A DNA stretch of 64,000 nt from Sulfurivermis sp040755915 (lineage in GTDB: Bacteria > Pseudomonadota > Gammaproteobacteria > Thiohalomonadales > Thiohalomonadaceae): NCBI GenBank assembly GCA_040755915.1, contig JBFLWM010000015.1, positions 1 through 64,000 of the forward strand, written 5' to 3'. The notes beneath the pieces were generated by a model that did no database searches, was not told the DNA's origin, and saw only the letters and a list, made by a program, of their open reading frames with translations. A program made the position numbers and the translations under genes. Positions 44,705 through 54,148 of this stretch are shown one piece after another. Positions within the stretch are counted from its first letter, which is position 1; the number at the start of each line of letters is the position of its first letter.

Positions 44705-44725
44705 CCGCGACACAACACGTCGCGG
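44705..44725. terminator. Stem-loop between convergent genes
   Basis: A perfect inverted repeat, CCGCGAC (44705-44711) and GTCGCGG (44719-44725), lies between the stops of the diguanylate cyclase and pepN. It lacks a T-run but is well placed as a shared bidirectional terminator. Confidence 0.5.
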
Positions 44726-44736
44726 CGGAACCGCAC

Positions 44737-47349
44737 CTAAAGGCTCTTTTCCACCACCTCCGCCACGTCCCGCGACAGCGCCGGCAACGCACCGATGCGC
44801 TGCAGCTGCGCGCGCATCAGCTGCTGCCGTGCGGCGTCGTAGCGGCGCCACTGCGTCAGCGGCGTGAGCAGGCGCGCGGCAATCTGCGGATTGAGCGCAT
44901 TCAGCTCGCAGACGTAATCGGCGAGGAAGGCATAGCCGGAACCATCGGCAGCATGGAAGCCCACGGCATTGCGTGCACTGAACGCCCCGACCAGGCTGCG
45001 CACGCGGTTGGGATTCCGGATAGTGAAATCGGCGGAGGCCGCCAGATTTTTCACCTGCACCAACACGTCCGGCAGCGGTGCGGTGGCCTGGATGGCAAAC
45101 CACTTGTCCAGCACCAGCGCCTCGCTTTGCCAGCGGGCATGGAAGGCCAGCAGGGCTGCGCCGCTTTCCGGCGCCCCGCTGTGCACCAGCGCGGTGAGCG
45201 CCGCCTGCACGTCGGTCATGTTGCTGTCCGCCTGCAGCTGCGCCACGGCCAGACCACGCGCCTCCGCGTCACCCGATTCCACCAGATAACCGAGGCAGAC
45301 GTTGCGCAGTCGACGTCTGCCCATGGCGACGGCATCGTTCTGGTACGGCCCGGTATCGGCAAGGCGCTGATACGCGGCCAGCAGCGCCGGGCGATGGGCG
45401 GCGGCAAGGGCGCGGCGCAGGAACTGCCGCGCCTGATGGATCGCCTGCGGGTCCACCACCGCCATGAACTCGGCCACATACTCCTCCGCCGGCAGGGTCA
45501 GCGCCTCGGCGATGAGCGCCGGATCGAGCGCGGTGTCGGCGAGCGTGCGGGCGAAGGCGGCGGAGAGGGCCGCATCCAACACCGGGGCCGCACCGGCGCG
45601 CTGCGTCTCGATCAGGCGCAACAGCACGCGCAGGGCCAGCTGCTGGCCGGCCTCCCAGCGATTGAAACTGTCGCTGTCATGGCCCATGAGAAAGGCCAGC
45701 TCGTCATCGCTCAGCTCCAGCTCCAGCCTCACCGGCGCGGAAAAGCCGCGCAGCAGCGACGGCACCGGCTCACCCGGCACGTCGACAAAGGTGAAGCATT
45801 GCTCCTCCTGCGTCAGCTCCAGCACCCGCTCGCCGCCAACCGCCGCCGCATCATCGGTGAGGCGCAACGGCAAGGGAGTGCCGCTGCCATCGAGCAGCGC
45901 CATGCGCAGCGGAATATGGAACGGCAGCTTGTGCTCCTGCCCCGGTGTGGCGGGACAGGCCTGGCGCAGGATCAATGTGTAGGTCTGTTGCGCGGCATCG
46001 TAGGCACGCTGCACGCTGATGCGCGGCGTGCCGGCCTGTTCGTACCAGCGCTTGAACTGCGCCAGGTCCCGTCCCGACACATCCATCATCGCCTGCACAA
46101 AATCATCTGTGGTGACCGCCTGACCATCGTGGCGGCTGAAATACAGGTCGGTGCCGTTACGGAACAGTTCGGGCCCGAGCAGGGTGTGCAGCATGCGCAC
46201 CACCTCGGCGCCCTTTTCGTACACCGTGAGGGTGTAGAAATTGTTGATCTCCTGATAGCTCTGCGGCCGCACCGGATGGGCCAGCGGACCGGCGTCTTCC
46301 GGGAACTGGTGCGCACGCAGCAGGCGCACGTCATCGATGCGCGGCACCGCGCTGTCGAGCATCGCCGTGGTGAACTGCTGATCGCGCAGCACGGTGAAGC
46401 CTTCCTTGAGCGAGAGCTGGAACCAGTCACGGCAGGTGACGCGGTTGCCGGACCAGTTGTGGAAATACTCGTGACCGATGACGCCCTCGATGGCGACATA
46501 GTCGGCGTCGGTGGCGGTGTCGGGACTCGCCAGCACGTAGCGCGAGTTGAAGATATTGAGGCCCTTGTTCTCCATCGCCCCCATGTTGAAGTCGGACACG
46601 GCGACGATCATGTAGATGTCGAGGTCATACTCGCGGCCGTAGGCCCGCTCGTCCCAGGCCATGGCGCGCTTGAGCGAGGCCATGGCATGCGCGGTCTTGT
46701 CCAGATCGTGGCTGCGCACATACAGATGGAGCGCCACCTCACGCCCGCTCAGGGTGGTGAAGCTGTCCGTCACGCAGTCGAGATCGCCGGCCACCAGGGC
46801 GAACAGATAGCAGGGCTTGGGGAACGGGTCATGCCAGGTAGCGTAGTGGCGACCGTCGTCGCGCCTGCCCTCCGCCACCCGGTTGCCGTTGGACAGCAGC
46901 ACCGGATACTTCGCCTGTTCGGCGATCAGGGTGGTGGTGTAAACCGTCATCACGTCGGGGCGGTCGGGGAACCAGGTGATCTTGCGGAAACCCTCCGCTT
47001 CGCACTGGGTGCAGAAGTTGCCGCCGGAAACGTACAGTCCCTCCAGCGCGGTGTTGGCCGCCGGATTGATGACCGTCTCGATCTCCAGCGTGAAGCGGTC
47101 CGGCACCTGGGCGATGGTGAGCGCGTCGGCATCCAGCGTGTATTCATCCGCACCCAGCACCCGGCCGTCCAGCCGGATCGCGATCAGCTCCAGCTCCTGG
47201 CCGTCGAGGCGCAACGGCCCGGCGGCAACGCGCTGCCAGTGCGAACGCGCCGTGACATGGGTGCGCGTCTCTTCCAGCTCGAAGTGCAGATCGATCTTCG
47301 CGATGCGGAAGGGATAGGGCGTGTAGTCTTTCAGGTAGGTGGTGGACAT
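44737..47349 (-). CDS. pepN: Aminopeptidase N (M1 family)
   Basis: An 870-aa zinc metallopeptidase. The substrate motif G-A-M-E-N is present, and the zinc motif H-E-Y-F-H is at residues 293-297 with the third ligand Glu in L-K-E-G-F at about 316. These positions are within a few residues of E. coli PepN. It removes N-terminal residues from peptides in the cytoplasm. The ATG at 47349 begins the family N-terminus T-Y-L-K-D-Y. The upstream region carries a long heptamer-type inverted repeat. Confidence 0.96.
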   Translation of the reverse strand: MSTTYLKDYTPYPFRIAKIDLHFELEETRTHVTARSHWQRVAAGPLRLDGQELELIAIRLDGRVLGADEYTLDADALTIAQVPDRFTLEIETVINPAANTALEGLYVSGGNFCTQCEAEGFRKITWFPDRPDVMTVYTTTLIAEQAKYPVLLSNGNRVAEGRRDDGRHYATWHDPFPKPCYLFALVAGDLDCVTDSFTTLSGREVALHLYVRSHDLDKTAHAMASLKRAMAWDERAYGREYDLDIYMIVAVSDFNMGAMENKGLNIFNSRYVLASPDTATDADYVAIEGVIGHEYFHNWSGNRVTCRDWFQLSLKEGFTVLRDQQFTTAMLDSAVPRIDDVRLLRAHQFPEDAGPLAHPVRPQSYQEINNFYTLTVYEKGAEVVRMLHTLLGPELFRNGTDLYFSRHDGQAVTTDDFVQAMMDVSGRDLAQFKRWYEQAGTPRISVQRAYDAAQQTYTLILRQACPATPGQEHKLPFHIPLRMALLDGSGTPLPLRLTDDAAAVGGERVLELTQEEQCFTFVDVPGEPVPSLLRGFSAPVRLELELSDDELAFLMGHDSDSFNRWEAGQQLALRVLLRLIETQRAGAAPVLDAALSAAFARTLADTALDPALIAEALTLPAEEYVAEFMAVVDPQAIHQARQFLRRALAAAHRPALLAAYQRLADTGPYQNDAVAMGRRRLRNVCLGYLVESGDAEARGLAVAQLQADSNMTDVQAALTALVHSGAPESGAALLAFHARWQSEALVLDKWFAIQATAPLPDVLVQVKNLAASADFTIRNPNRVRSLVGAFSARNAVGFHAADGSGYAFLADYVCELNALNPQIAARLLTPLTQWRRYDAARQQLMRAQLQRIGALPALSRDVAEVVEKSL

Positions 47350-47360
47350 AGAAAAAGTTC

Positions 47361-47433
47361 CAAGTTGCATGTTGCAAGTCTCAAGCGAAGGACAAAGAAT
47401 TGTTTTTTCTTGTCACTTGCAGCTTGCAACTTG
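47361..47433. repeat. Inverted CTTGNNA-heptamer repeat
   Basis: Arms 47361-47379 and 47415-47433 pair over 19 bp with two mismatches. The right side reads as CTTGTCA-CTTGCAG-CTTGCAA-CTTGTAA, a clean 7-nt period. It fills most of the 94-bp gap between cobS and pepN and could form a long hairpin. Related heptamers lie at 4986-5003 and about 18091-18112. Confidence 0.75.
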
Positions 47434-47443
47434 TAACTGATTA

Positions 47444-48172
47444 TTACAAAGCCAGCGCCACCAGGCAGGTGACCTCGATCACCTCGAGCAGTGCGCCGGC
47501 GGTATCGCCGGTGGTGCCATGGATGTGCTTGAGCATCAGATGGCGCATGAGCCAGGCGACCAGCGCCAGGATCAGCAGCAGGCGCAGCCCCTGCCAGCCG
47601 AACAGCAGCGGCATGGCGAGGGCCACCAGACACAGCACCAGCCAACCGGTTTCCCGCGGCAGATGGCGCGCCAGATCGCTGCCCAGGCCGTTCTCGCGCA
47701 CATAGGGCGTGGAAAGGAACAGCCATATCAGCAAGGTGCGGCCGAGGATCGGCGCGATCAACAGCACCTGCCACAATTCGGCGCGCAGCAGCGCGGTGAG
47801 GGCGGCAAACTTCACCAGCAGCAGCATCACCACCGCCGCCACGCCGGCGGGACCGCTGCGCGGGTCTTTCATGATCTCCAGGGTACGCGCCGGATCGCCG
47901 CGTCCGCCGAGCCAGGCATCGGCGCTGTCGGCCAGGCCGTCCAGGTGCAGCGCACCGGTGACGATGACCCAGGCGGTGAGCAGCAACGCCGCCTCCAGCC
48001 AGGGGTCCGGGGTCCCCAGCAGCCAGTCGAGCACCACCAGCAACAGGCCGATGACGCCGCCCACCAGCGGATAGGCCAGCAGCGAACGGCCGCGCGCCTC
48101 GGCCGCGGGCGGCGCCGCCAGGCGCACGGGAAAACGGGTGAGGAACTGCAGGGCGATGAGGAAGCTGTTCAT
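47444..48172 (-). CDS. cobS: Adenosylcobinamide-GDP ribazoletransferase (cobalamin synthase)
   Basis: A 242-aa inner-membrane enzyme that joins adenosylcobinamide-GDP and alpha-ribazole (phosphate) in the last assembly step. The metal-binding signature L-H-L-D-G-L-A-D-S-A-D-A-W is at about residues 75-87, followed by I-M-K-D-P-R-S-G-P-A-G. Six or so helices are expected. It lies about 95 bp downstream of cobC on the same strand and is followed by the heptamer repeat and pepN. Confidence 0.96.
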   Translation of the reverse strand: MNSFLIALQFLTRFPVRLAAPPAAEARGRSLLAYPLVGGVIGLLLVVLDWLLGTPDPWLEAALLLTAWVIVTGALHLDGLADSADAWLGGRGDPARTLEIMKDPRSGPAGVAAVVMLLLVKFAALTALLRAELWQVLLIAPILGRTLLIWLFLSTPYVRENGLGSDLARHLPRETGWLVLCLVALAMPLLFGWQGLRLLLILALVAWLMRHLMLKHIHGTTGDTAGALLEVIEVTCLVALAL

Positions 48173-48267
48173 GACGCAGGGAGGCCGGAGACCAGGGATG
48201 AATGAAGGAATGCAGCAGCGGGATTATATCTGGCGCGGCTGCCGCGCACACGTCCCCGGCAATGCCG

Positions 48268-48879
48268 TCACAAGCGGCCGTCGTGGAACACCAGCTGCGG
48301 CAGGGCCTCGCTGCCGCAGCCGTCGATACGGATGCGGGTAATGGCGGCATTGCCGACCTGCAGGCGGAACAACTTGTCCAGCGGCATCTCCAGCACCTCG
48401 CGGATGATCATGCGCATCATGCCGGCGTGACCAACCACCAGCACATGCTGGCCGGCGTGCTGTAGCAGCAAGTCCTGCCAGCCGGCGATGACCCGATCCC
48501 GGAAGGAATACAGGGTTTCCGCGCCGGGCGGCGTATGGTTGAGCGGATCGCGCCAGAAACGTGCCAGCCGCTCCGGGTCGTCGGCCATCAACTCGGCCGC
48601 AGTCTTCCCTTCCCATGCGCCGAAGCCGATTTCCATCAGGCGCGCATCCAGTTGCAGCGGCAGGCCGTGGCGTGCCGCCAGCTCCTCGGCAAAGGCGGCA
48701 CAGCGGGCGAGCGGCGAACTGACGATGACCTGCCACGGGCAATGCTCACCCACCGCCTCGCGCATCTGCCGCCAGCCCTTGTCGCTCAGCGGATCATCCA
48801 CCTGGCCGCGGTACTTGCGCCCGCCGACGGGCTCGCCGTGGCGGATCAGATCAACAATCGTGGTGATGTGGTCGGACAT
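48268..48879 (-). CDS. cobC: Alpha-ribazole phosphatase / histidine phosphatase
   Basis: A 203-aa histidine phosphatase. The catalytic His is in L-I-R-H-G-E-P near the N-terminus, the Arg in S-S-P-L-A-R-C, a Glu in L-M-E-I-G-F-G-A-W-E-G and the second His in V-V-G-H-A-G-M-M-R. Its position upstream of cobS supports removal of the 5' phosphate from alpha-ribazole phosphate or from the cobalamin phosphate product. The general family includes phosphoglycerate mutases, so the specific substrate is inferred from context. Confidence 0.88.
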   Translation of the reverse strand: MSDHITTIVDLIRHGEPVGGRKYRGQVDDPLSDKGWRQMREAVGEHCPWQVIVSSPLARCAAFAEELAARHGLPLQLDARLMEIGFGAWEGKTAAELMADDPERLARFWRDPLNHTPPGAETLYSFRDRVIAGWQDLLLQHAGQHVLVVGHAGMMRMIIREVLEMPLDKLFRLQVGNAAITRIRIDGCGSEALPQLVFHDGRL

Positions 48880-49009
48880 GCGCGCACCCTACAAACCCGG
48901 CACACAAATTACAAGCGGGAGAAACCGGGCCGGGAGTTCGGCGCGAAGCGGCTGCGCAACCACACGTTGCCCAGGGGCAGACCACGCCGCCGTGGCGCGG
49001 CAGCCCGGT

Positions 49010-52000
49010 CTATTGTGGCTGCGTACTGTCCGGATTGCCGCCGTCCTCCGGCGAGATGAGGCCGCTCTGCAGCAGACGGGTAAAGGCCTCCGGCTCGACC
49101 GGGCGGCTGTAGAGGAATCCCTGGACGAGGTCGCAGCCCAGTTCCTGCAGCAGCCGGCGCTGGGCGTCCGTCTCGACACCCTCGGCAATCACCTCCATGC
49201 CGAGGTCATGGGCCAGGGCGATGGTGTTGCGCACGATGGTCACGCTGTGGCCCGCCTCCGGCAGTCCCTGGACAAAGGAACGGTCGATCTTGAGACGGTC
49301 GGCGGTGATCTCCTGCAGGCGCTTCAGGCTGGAATGACCGGTACCGAAGTCGTCGATGGACAGGCGCAGACCGCGCTGGCGCAACCAGTGGATGCTGCGG
49401 CGGGCGCGCCGCGGCAGCGACATGGTGACGGTTTCAGTGATCTCCAGCTCCAGGGCATCCCCCGCCAGGCCATGACTCCCCATGGCACTGCACAGGTCGC
49501 GCAGCAGGCTCTGCTCGAACAGCTGGCGCGGCGACAGGTTCACGGCCAGCACGAAATCCGGCACCAGGGCGCGCCACTGGGCCGCCAGCCGGCAGGCCTC
49601 GGCATTGACCCAGGCGCCGATGGCGATGATCTGGCCGGTCTCCTCCGCCAGCGGGATGAATTGTTCCGGCGCAACCAGCCGCCCCTGATCGTTCCAGCGC
49701 AGCAACACCTCGCCGCCGATGATGCGGCCGCTGGCCAGCTCCACCACCGGCTGTACCAGGGTACGCAACTCGTTGCGTGCCAGCGCCCCGCGCAGGCGCG
49801 TCTCCAGCGTCAGGCGGTCCTGCACGTAGCGCTCGCCTCCCGGGGTATAGATGGCGGTATCGAGCCCGGCCTGCTTGGCCTGGTACATGGCCTGGTCGGC
49901 ACGGCGCAGCAGAATGTCGGCGTCGACACCATGCTCCGGCAGGCAGCTGATGCCGATACTGGCGCCGATGAACAGCTCCTGCCCGTCGATGCTGAAGGGT
50001 TGCCCCAGCACGGCATGGATCTTTGCCGCCACACGCAGTGCCGCCGGGCAGACTGCGCCACCGTCCGGCTCGGCGCTGCAGACCACGATGAACTCGTCGC
50101 CACCCTGGCGCGCCAGCATGTCGCCGCTGCGCAGCACGCCGCGCAGGCGCGCCGCCACCTGCTTCAGCAAGGTGTCGCCGATATGATGACCGAGTGAATC
50201 GTTGACCTGCTTGAAGCGATCGAGGTCGAGGAACAGCACCGCCAGCGGCATGGGGTGGCGGTGCCCCTGGGCGATGAGCAGGCGCAGATGCTGCAGCAGG
50301 AAGCTGCGGTTGGCCAGCCCGGTCAGGCCATCGTGGTAGGCCAGATGCAGGATGCGCTGTTCGTCCTCCTTGCGCCGGCTGATGTCGGTGAACGCCACCA
50401 CGGCGCCGGTGATGGTGCCGTTCTCGTACAGTGGCGTGGAATGGCATTCCACCGGAAAGCTGCGACCGTCGCGCCGGGTGAACATTTCCTCACCATGATA
50501 GGAGGCGCCGCCACGAAATACCCCGAGCATGGCGCACTCGCTGCGCGGCAGCGGCGTACCGTCGGGCCGCTTGCCGTGGAAGGCGTCATGGGCATTGCGG
50601 CCGAGCAATTCGCTCTCGCGCCAGCCCAGCATGCGTTCCGCCGCCGGATTGAGGAAGCGCAGGAACCCCTCGCCATCGACGCAGTACAGTCCTTCACCCA
50701 GCGCGGCAAGAATGGTGCGCTGGTAATCGTGGGCGCGGTGCAGGGCCTCTTCGGCGCGATGCTGCTCGGTGACGTCGCTGTAGATGCCGACGTAGTGCAA
50801 CAGCTCTCCCGCCGCATCGCGCACCGCCGCGATGGACAAACGCAGCAACGCCAGGCCACCATCGCCGCGCCGGTTCCAGATCTCGCCGCTCCACTGCCCC
50901 TGCTGCGAGATCGCCTGCCACATCGACCGATAGAATTCCGCATCGTGACAACCGGATTTGAACAGGCGCACATTGCGATACATCAGGGCGCGTCCCGGAT
51001 AGGCCAGCATGCGTCCCAGCGCCGGATTCACCGCCTGAATGATGCCGGCGCCGTCGGTGACGAGGATGCCGTCCAAGGCATGTTCGAACACGCTGTCGGC
51101 CAGACGGTGATAGTGATCGTGGGCCTGCCAGCGATCCACCAGTTCATTGATGGAACTGCCCAGCGCAGCCATCTCGCCACTGCCACCGGCAGCGGCGCGC
51201 GCCGTTGCCGTCGCATCCTGCCGCAGGGCATGGAGGACCCGCGACAGGGACAGCACAGGGCGGGCATGAAAGCGCAGCACGCCAAAACCGAACAGCGACA
51301 TGGCCAGCAGTGCGGCACCACCGGCGCAGACGATGACGAAGCCGCGCAGCCAGGCCTGCAGCAACAGCTGCTGCGTCTCGTCACTGATCCATTGGCCATA
51401 TTGCCGCTCGACCGTCAGCAACGCCGCATGACGTGCCGTGGCCGTCATGTGGCGCGAGGCCGGTGCCGCGTCATCACCGGCCTGGGCGCACTTGCCGGGC
51501 TCCGGCGCGGATACGCCGTGGACAATGGAAGCGGTAGCCAGCGACAGCGCCGGCGGCAGCTCCCGCACCAGGCGCCGTTGCAGCACGTCGTCCAGCCGCA
51601 CCGCCAGGCCGCACAGCTCGAACAGCGTCACCAGAGTCGCCTCGCTGCCGCCGTCCGCCAGCTGCCAGCCCAAGGCACGCTCACGCGCTGCCAAATCGAC
51701 GCTGCGCAACAGATCGAGCCATGCCGTCACCGGCAGGGCCAACGGTGCCGGCAGGTGCGCCGCCGCCACCTCCTGCTCGGCCTGCTGCAACAGCTGCGCG
51801 GTGGACTCCGGCAGCTCGGACACCATACTCGCCGCAGTGGTGGCAGATACCGCACTGACAGCGGACACCATGTGTCCGTCCAGCCGCAGCACCTCGGGAT
51901 GGGCGTCACTCTGACCACGCAGTGCGGCGTACTCCTGCTCATGCATCGCCTGCAACTGCGTCGACAACTGCCGGAGCCGCGCCAACAGCACCTCGGCATC

Positions 52001-52111
52001 GCGCACCTCGCCCAGGCGCGTGCCGTTGTCCCACAGCACCACGCCGGCGGGGATCGCCAGCAGTGCCGTGAGCACCAGGGCAAACAGCAGGAAGAGTCGA
52101 AATAACTGCAT
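49010..52111 (-). CDS. Membrane GGDEF-EAL protein with two PAS domains
   Basis: A 1033-aa inner-membrane regulator. Two helices (about 3-25 and 272-295) flank a periplasmic helical sensor domain. A linker and two PAS domains (about 345-465 and 470-590) follow, then GGDEF (G670-G-D-E-F, intact, with an upstream R-S-G-D inhibitory site). The EAL domain has E-V-L instead of E-A-L near residue 804 and keeps N-L-S, E-I-T-E, I-D-D-F-G, K-I-D-R-S and A-E-G-V-E. Both synthesis and hydrolysis of c-di-GMP are therefore possible. It lies 28 bp after the CZB gene and may receive its signal. Confidence 0.93.
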   Translation of the reverse strand: MQLFRLFLLFALVLTALLAIPAGVVLWDNGTRLGEVRDAEVLLARLRQLSTQLQAMHEQEYAALRGQSDAHPEVLRLDGHMVSAVSAVSATTAASMVSELPESTAQLLQQAEQEVAAAHLPAPLALPVTAWLDLLRSVDLAARERALGWQLADGGSEATLVTLFELCGLAVRLDDVLQRRLVRELPPALSLATASIVHGVSAPEPGKCAQAGDDAAPASRHMTATARHAALLTVERQYGQWISDETQQLLLQAWLRGFVIVCAGGAALLAMSLFGFGVLRFHARPVLSLSRVLHALRQDATATARAAAGGSGEMAALGSSINELVDRWQAHDHYHRLADSVFEHALDGILVTDGAGIIQAVNPALGRMLAYPGRALMYRNVRLFKSGCHDAEFYRSMWQAISQQGQWSGEIWNRRGDGGLALLRLSIAAVRDAAGELLHYVGIYSDVTEQHRAEEALHRAHDYQRTILAALGEGLYCVDGEGFLRFLNPAAERMLGWRESELLGRNAHDAFHGKRPDGTPLPRSECAMLGVFRGGASYHGEEMFTRRDGRSFPVECHSTPLYENGTITGAVVAFTDISRRKEDEQRILHLAYHDGLTGLANRSFLLQHLRLLIAQGHRHPMPLAVLFLDLDRFKQVNDSLGHHIGDTLLKQVAARLRGVLRSGDMLARQGGDEFIVVCSAEPDGGAVCPAALRVAAKIHAVLGQPFSIDGQELFIGASIGISCLPEHGVDADILLRRADQAMYQAKQAGLDTAIYTPGGERYVQDRLTLETRLRGALARNELRTLVQPVVELASGRIIGGEVLLRWNDQGRLVAPEQFIPLAEETGQIIAIGAWVNAEACRLAAQWRALVPDFVLAVNLSPRQLFEQSLLRDLCSAMGSHGLAGDALELEITETVTMSLPRRARRSIHWLRQRGLRLSIDDFGTGHSSLKRLQEITADRLKIDRSFVQGLPEAGHSVTIVRNTIALAHDLGMEVIAEGVETDAQRRLLQELGCDLVQGFLYSRPVEPEAFTRLLQSGLISPEDGGNPDSTQPQ

Positions 52112-52139
52112 GGTGGACAGCGCCTGCGCGGCGCCTGCT

Positions 52140-52613
52140 TCAGTGCATGCCCGCCGACCGTGCCGCCGCGTAGAGACGGATCAGTGCCAGCTGCACCTCA
52201 CCCGACTTGTGGCGTACCTTCTTCAAGGACTGCTCCGCATCGGTGACGGTGCCGTTGTCGACATCGTTCAGCACCGCACCGACAGCGATGTGAAAATCGG
52301 CATGTACCCGACGCAATTCGGCATACTCCGCCGTCGGGCCGAACTCGCGCTGTGCGGGGCCATGAATCCACTTGCCGAGGGTACACAGATGGTCGGCGGC
52401 CACTTCGGCAACCTCGTAACGGCTGTCGTCGCTGCCTTTCAGATGATTTTCGACGCGCCGCGTCCAGGCGATGTGCGCGTCCAGTGCCTGCTTCATGTTC
52501 AGGCCGCGGAACTCCTCCTCGCCGGCTGCGAACTGCATCGGCTGGAGGGCAATGGTATCGGCAACGTCATCGCTGCCCTGGGTAACACTCCTCAACCACG
52601 ATAGTATGCTCAT
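52140..52613 (-). CDS. CZB-domain protein
   Basis: A 157-aa protein. A short N-terminal extension (about 1-35) precedes a CZB domain with A-L-D-A-H-I-A-W-T-R-R-V-E and L-C-T-L-G-K-W-I-H-G, then a D-F-H-I-A-V-G segment and a helical tail. Likely zinc ligands are the His and Cys of these motifs. It lies 28 bp upstream of the GGDEF-EAL gene on the same strand, so it may be its cytoplasmic sensor partner. It is the third CZB protein in the window, related to the ones at 42642 and in the 43374 protein. Confidence 0.87.
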   Translation of the reverse strand: MSILSWLRSVTQGSDDVADTIALQPMQFAAGEEEFRGLNMKQALDAHIAWTRRVENHLKGSDDSRYEVAEVAADHLCTLGKWIHGPAQREFGPTAEYAELRRVHADFHIAVGAVLNDVDNGTVTDAEQSLKKVRHKSGEVQLALIRLYAAARSAGMH

Positions 52614-52646
52614 GCCGTCTCTCCCCCGCAGTAGTTATTGTCATAT

Positions 52647-53288
52647 TCACAACGTGATCACTCCCTGTTGAAAGGCCAGACGCACGAGCTGCACCGGTGA
52701 ACGGATCCCCAGCTTGTGCATGATGCGGGTGTGGTGGACACCCGCTGTCTTTGGGCTGATCGACAGAATACCCGCAATTTCTGTAACTGAATACCCTTCC
52801 GCCAGCAGACGGAACACCTCGAACTCGCGCGGCGTCAGCGCCTGCAGCAACGGGCGCGGCGCCTCGCCTGTTGCACCGTTGTGCTGCCCGAGCAATACCT
52901 GATCAAAATGCTTGCCACCGGCGGCCACGCGGCGCACCGCACTGACGATCTCGGCGGGCGCCGCGCTCTTGGTGAGATAGCCCGCCACCCCCAGACCGAG
53001 CGCCTGCTGAAACAGTGCCGCGCTCTCCGAGACGCTCAGCATCAGGATGCGCGCAGCTCTATCGCGTCGGCGGATGCGACGCACCGCCTCCAGCCCGCCG
53101 ATGCCGGGCATGCGCATGTCCATCAACACCATGTCGGGGCGATGGATGTCGTACAGGCGATAGGCCTCTTCTCCTGTGGCGGCTTCGGCCACGACACCAA
53201 TACCGTTTATCTCCAGCAGGCGCCGCATGCCGATACGTGCCACCGGATGGTCATCCGCTACCAGGGCGGAAATTCGCTCACTACTCAT
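52647..53288 (-). CDS. NarL/FixJ-type response regulator (first copy)
   Basis: A 213-aa two-domain regulator. The receiver has A-D-D-H near residue 12 and phospho-acceptor D57 in V-L-M-D-M-R-M-P-G; the LuxR helix-turn-helix has L-T-P-R-E-F-E-V-F-R-L-L-A-E-G and S-I-S-P-K-T-A-G-V-H-H-T-R-I. It is strongly similar to the next response regulator upstream (most of the output domain identical), so the pair arose by duplication. Only one histidine kinase lies nearby. The ATG at 53288 begins the receiver. It is followed by the CZB gene after about 33 bp. Confidence 0.93.
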   Translation of the reverse strand: MSSERISALVADDHPVARIGMRRLLEINGIGVVAEAATGEEAYRLYDIHRPDMVLMDMRMPGIGGLEAVRRIRRRDRAARILMLSVSESAALFQQALGLGVAGYLTKSAAPAEIVSAVRRVAAGGKHFDQVLLGQHNGATGEAPRPLLQALTPREFEVFRLLAEGYSVTEIAGILSISPKTAGVHHTRIMHKLGIRSPVQLVRLAFQQGVITL

Positions 53289-53515
53289 CACTACCCGTTT
53301 CAATACCGACGCGGCGGCACCCGCCGCCGACCATGCGGGCAAGATGCCTGTTGCACATGAAGAGGGAAATAAGCAGATGGCGTATTTTGTGGCGCCGCAC
53401 AACGCCGGAGGAGATTTGGATTTGGAACAAGTCAAAGCATCGGGCCATGGCCATGCCGGAGCCCGGCATGGCGCATGTCGTAAAAAAACCTACAAGCAAC
53501 AGCGTCGGGGATTCG
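53289..53515. other. Intergenic gap between paralogous regulators
   Basis: A 227-bp stretch with no gene. It probably contains the promoter of the first-copy regulator; no palindrome or clear -35/-10 pair stood out. Confidence 0.4.
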
Positions 53516-54148
53516 TCACGGTACAATCACGCCGTGGCGCAATGCGAGCCGCACCAACTGCACCGACGTACTCACCTCCAGCTTGTGCATGATGCGGGTG
53601 TGATGCACGCCGGCCGTCTTCGGGCTGATGGACAGCAGATTGGCGATCTCGTTGACCGAATGCCCTTCGGCCAGCAGGCGGAACACCTCGAATTCCCGCG
53701 GCGTAAGCCGATCGAGCAGCCCGTCACGGCCGCCGCCCAGGGCGCGCCCCACCAGATCGGGATCGATGTACATGCGCCCCTCGGCCACGGCGTGCACCGC
53801 CTCCAGCAGGATCGCCGGAGCCGACTGCTTGCTCAGATAGCCCAGCACACCGGCCTGCAGGGCGCGCGACAGCATGGCCTCGTTGTCATGAATGCTGAGC
53901 ACGAGGATACGCGCCTCACCGTCACGGGCGAGCAGGCGGCGTGCCGCCTCCAGCCCGCCGATGCCCGGCATCGCCAGATCCATCACCACCACATCCGGGG
54001 TGGTGGCGGCATACAGCTGAATCGCCTCCTCGCCACTGCCTGCCTCGGCCACCACCATGCCTTCATTGACCTCCAGCAGGCGGTGAAAACCGGCGCGCAC
54101 CACCGGATGATCGTCCACCAGCAGAACCCGGATTGGATTACCTTTCAT
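53516..54148 (-). CDS. NarL/FixJ-type response regulator (second copy)
   Basis: A 210-aa regulator with receiver V-D-D-H and D57 in V-V-M-D-L-A-M-P-G. The LuxR output has L-T-P-R-E-F-E-V-F-R-L-L-A-E-G and the same S-I-S-P-K-T-A-G-V-H-H-T-R-I-M-H-K-L stretch as the first copy. Its start overlaps the end of the histidine kinase gene by 11 bp, so it is the cognate partner of that kinase. The ATG at 54148 begins the receiver domain. Confidence 0.94.
   Translation of the reverse strand: MKGNPIRVLLVDDHPVVRAGFHRLLEVNEGMVVAEAGSGEEAIQLYAATTPDVVVMDLAMPGIGGLEAARRLLARDGEARILVLSIHDNEAMLSRALQAGVLGYLSKQSAPAILLEAVHAVAEGRMYIDPDLVGRALGGGRDGLLDRLTPREFEVFRLLAEGHSVNEIANLLSISPKTAGVHHTRIMHKLEVSTSVQLVRLALRHGVIVP

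Noticed and set aside
44335..47436. Long plus-strand open frame of about 1030 codons
   Set aside because: It is antisense to pepN, whose M1 peptidase motifs are intact; the plus-strand frame is an effect of high GC content.
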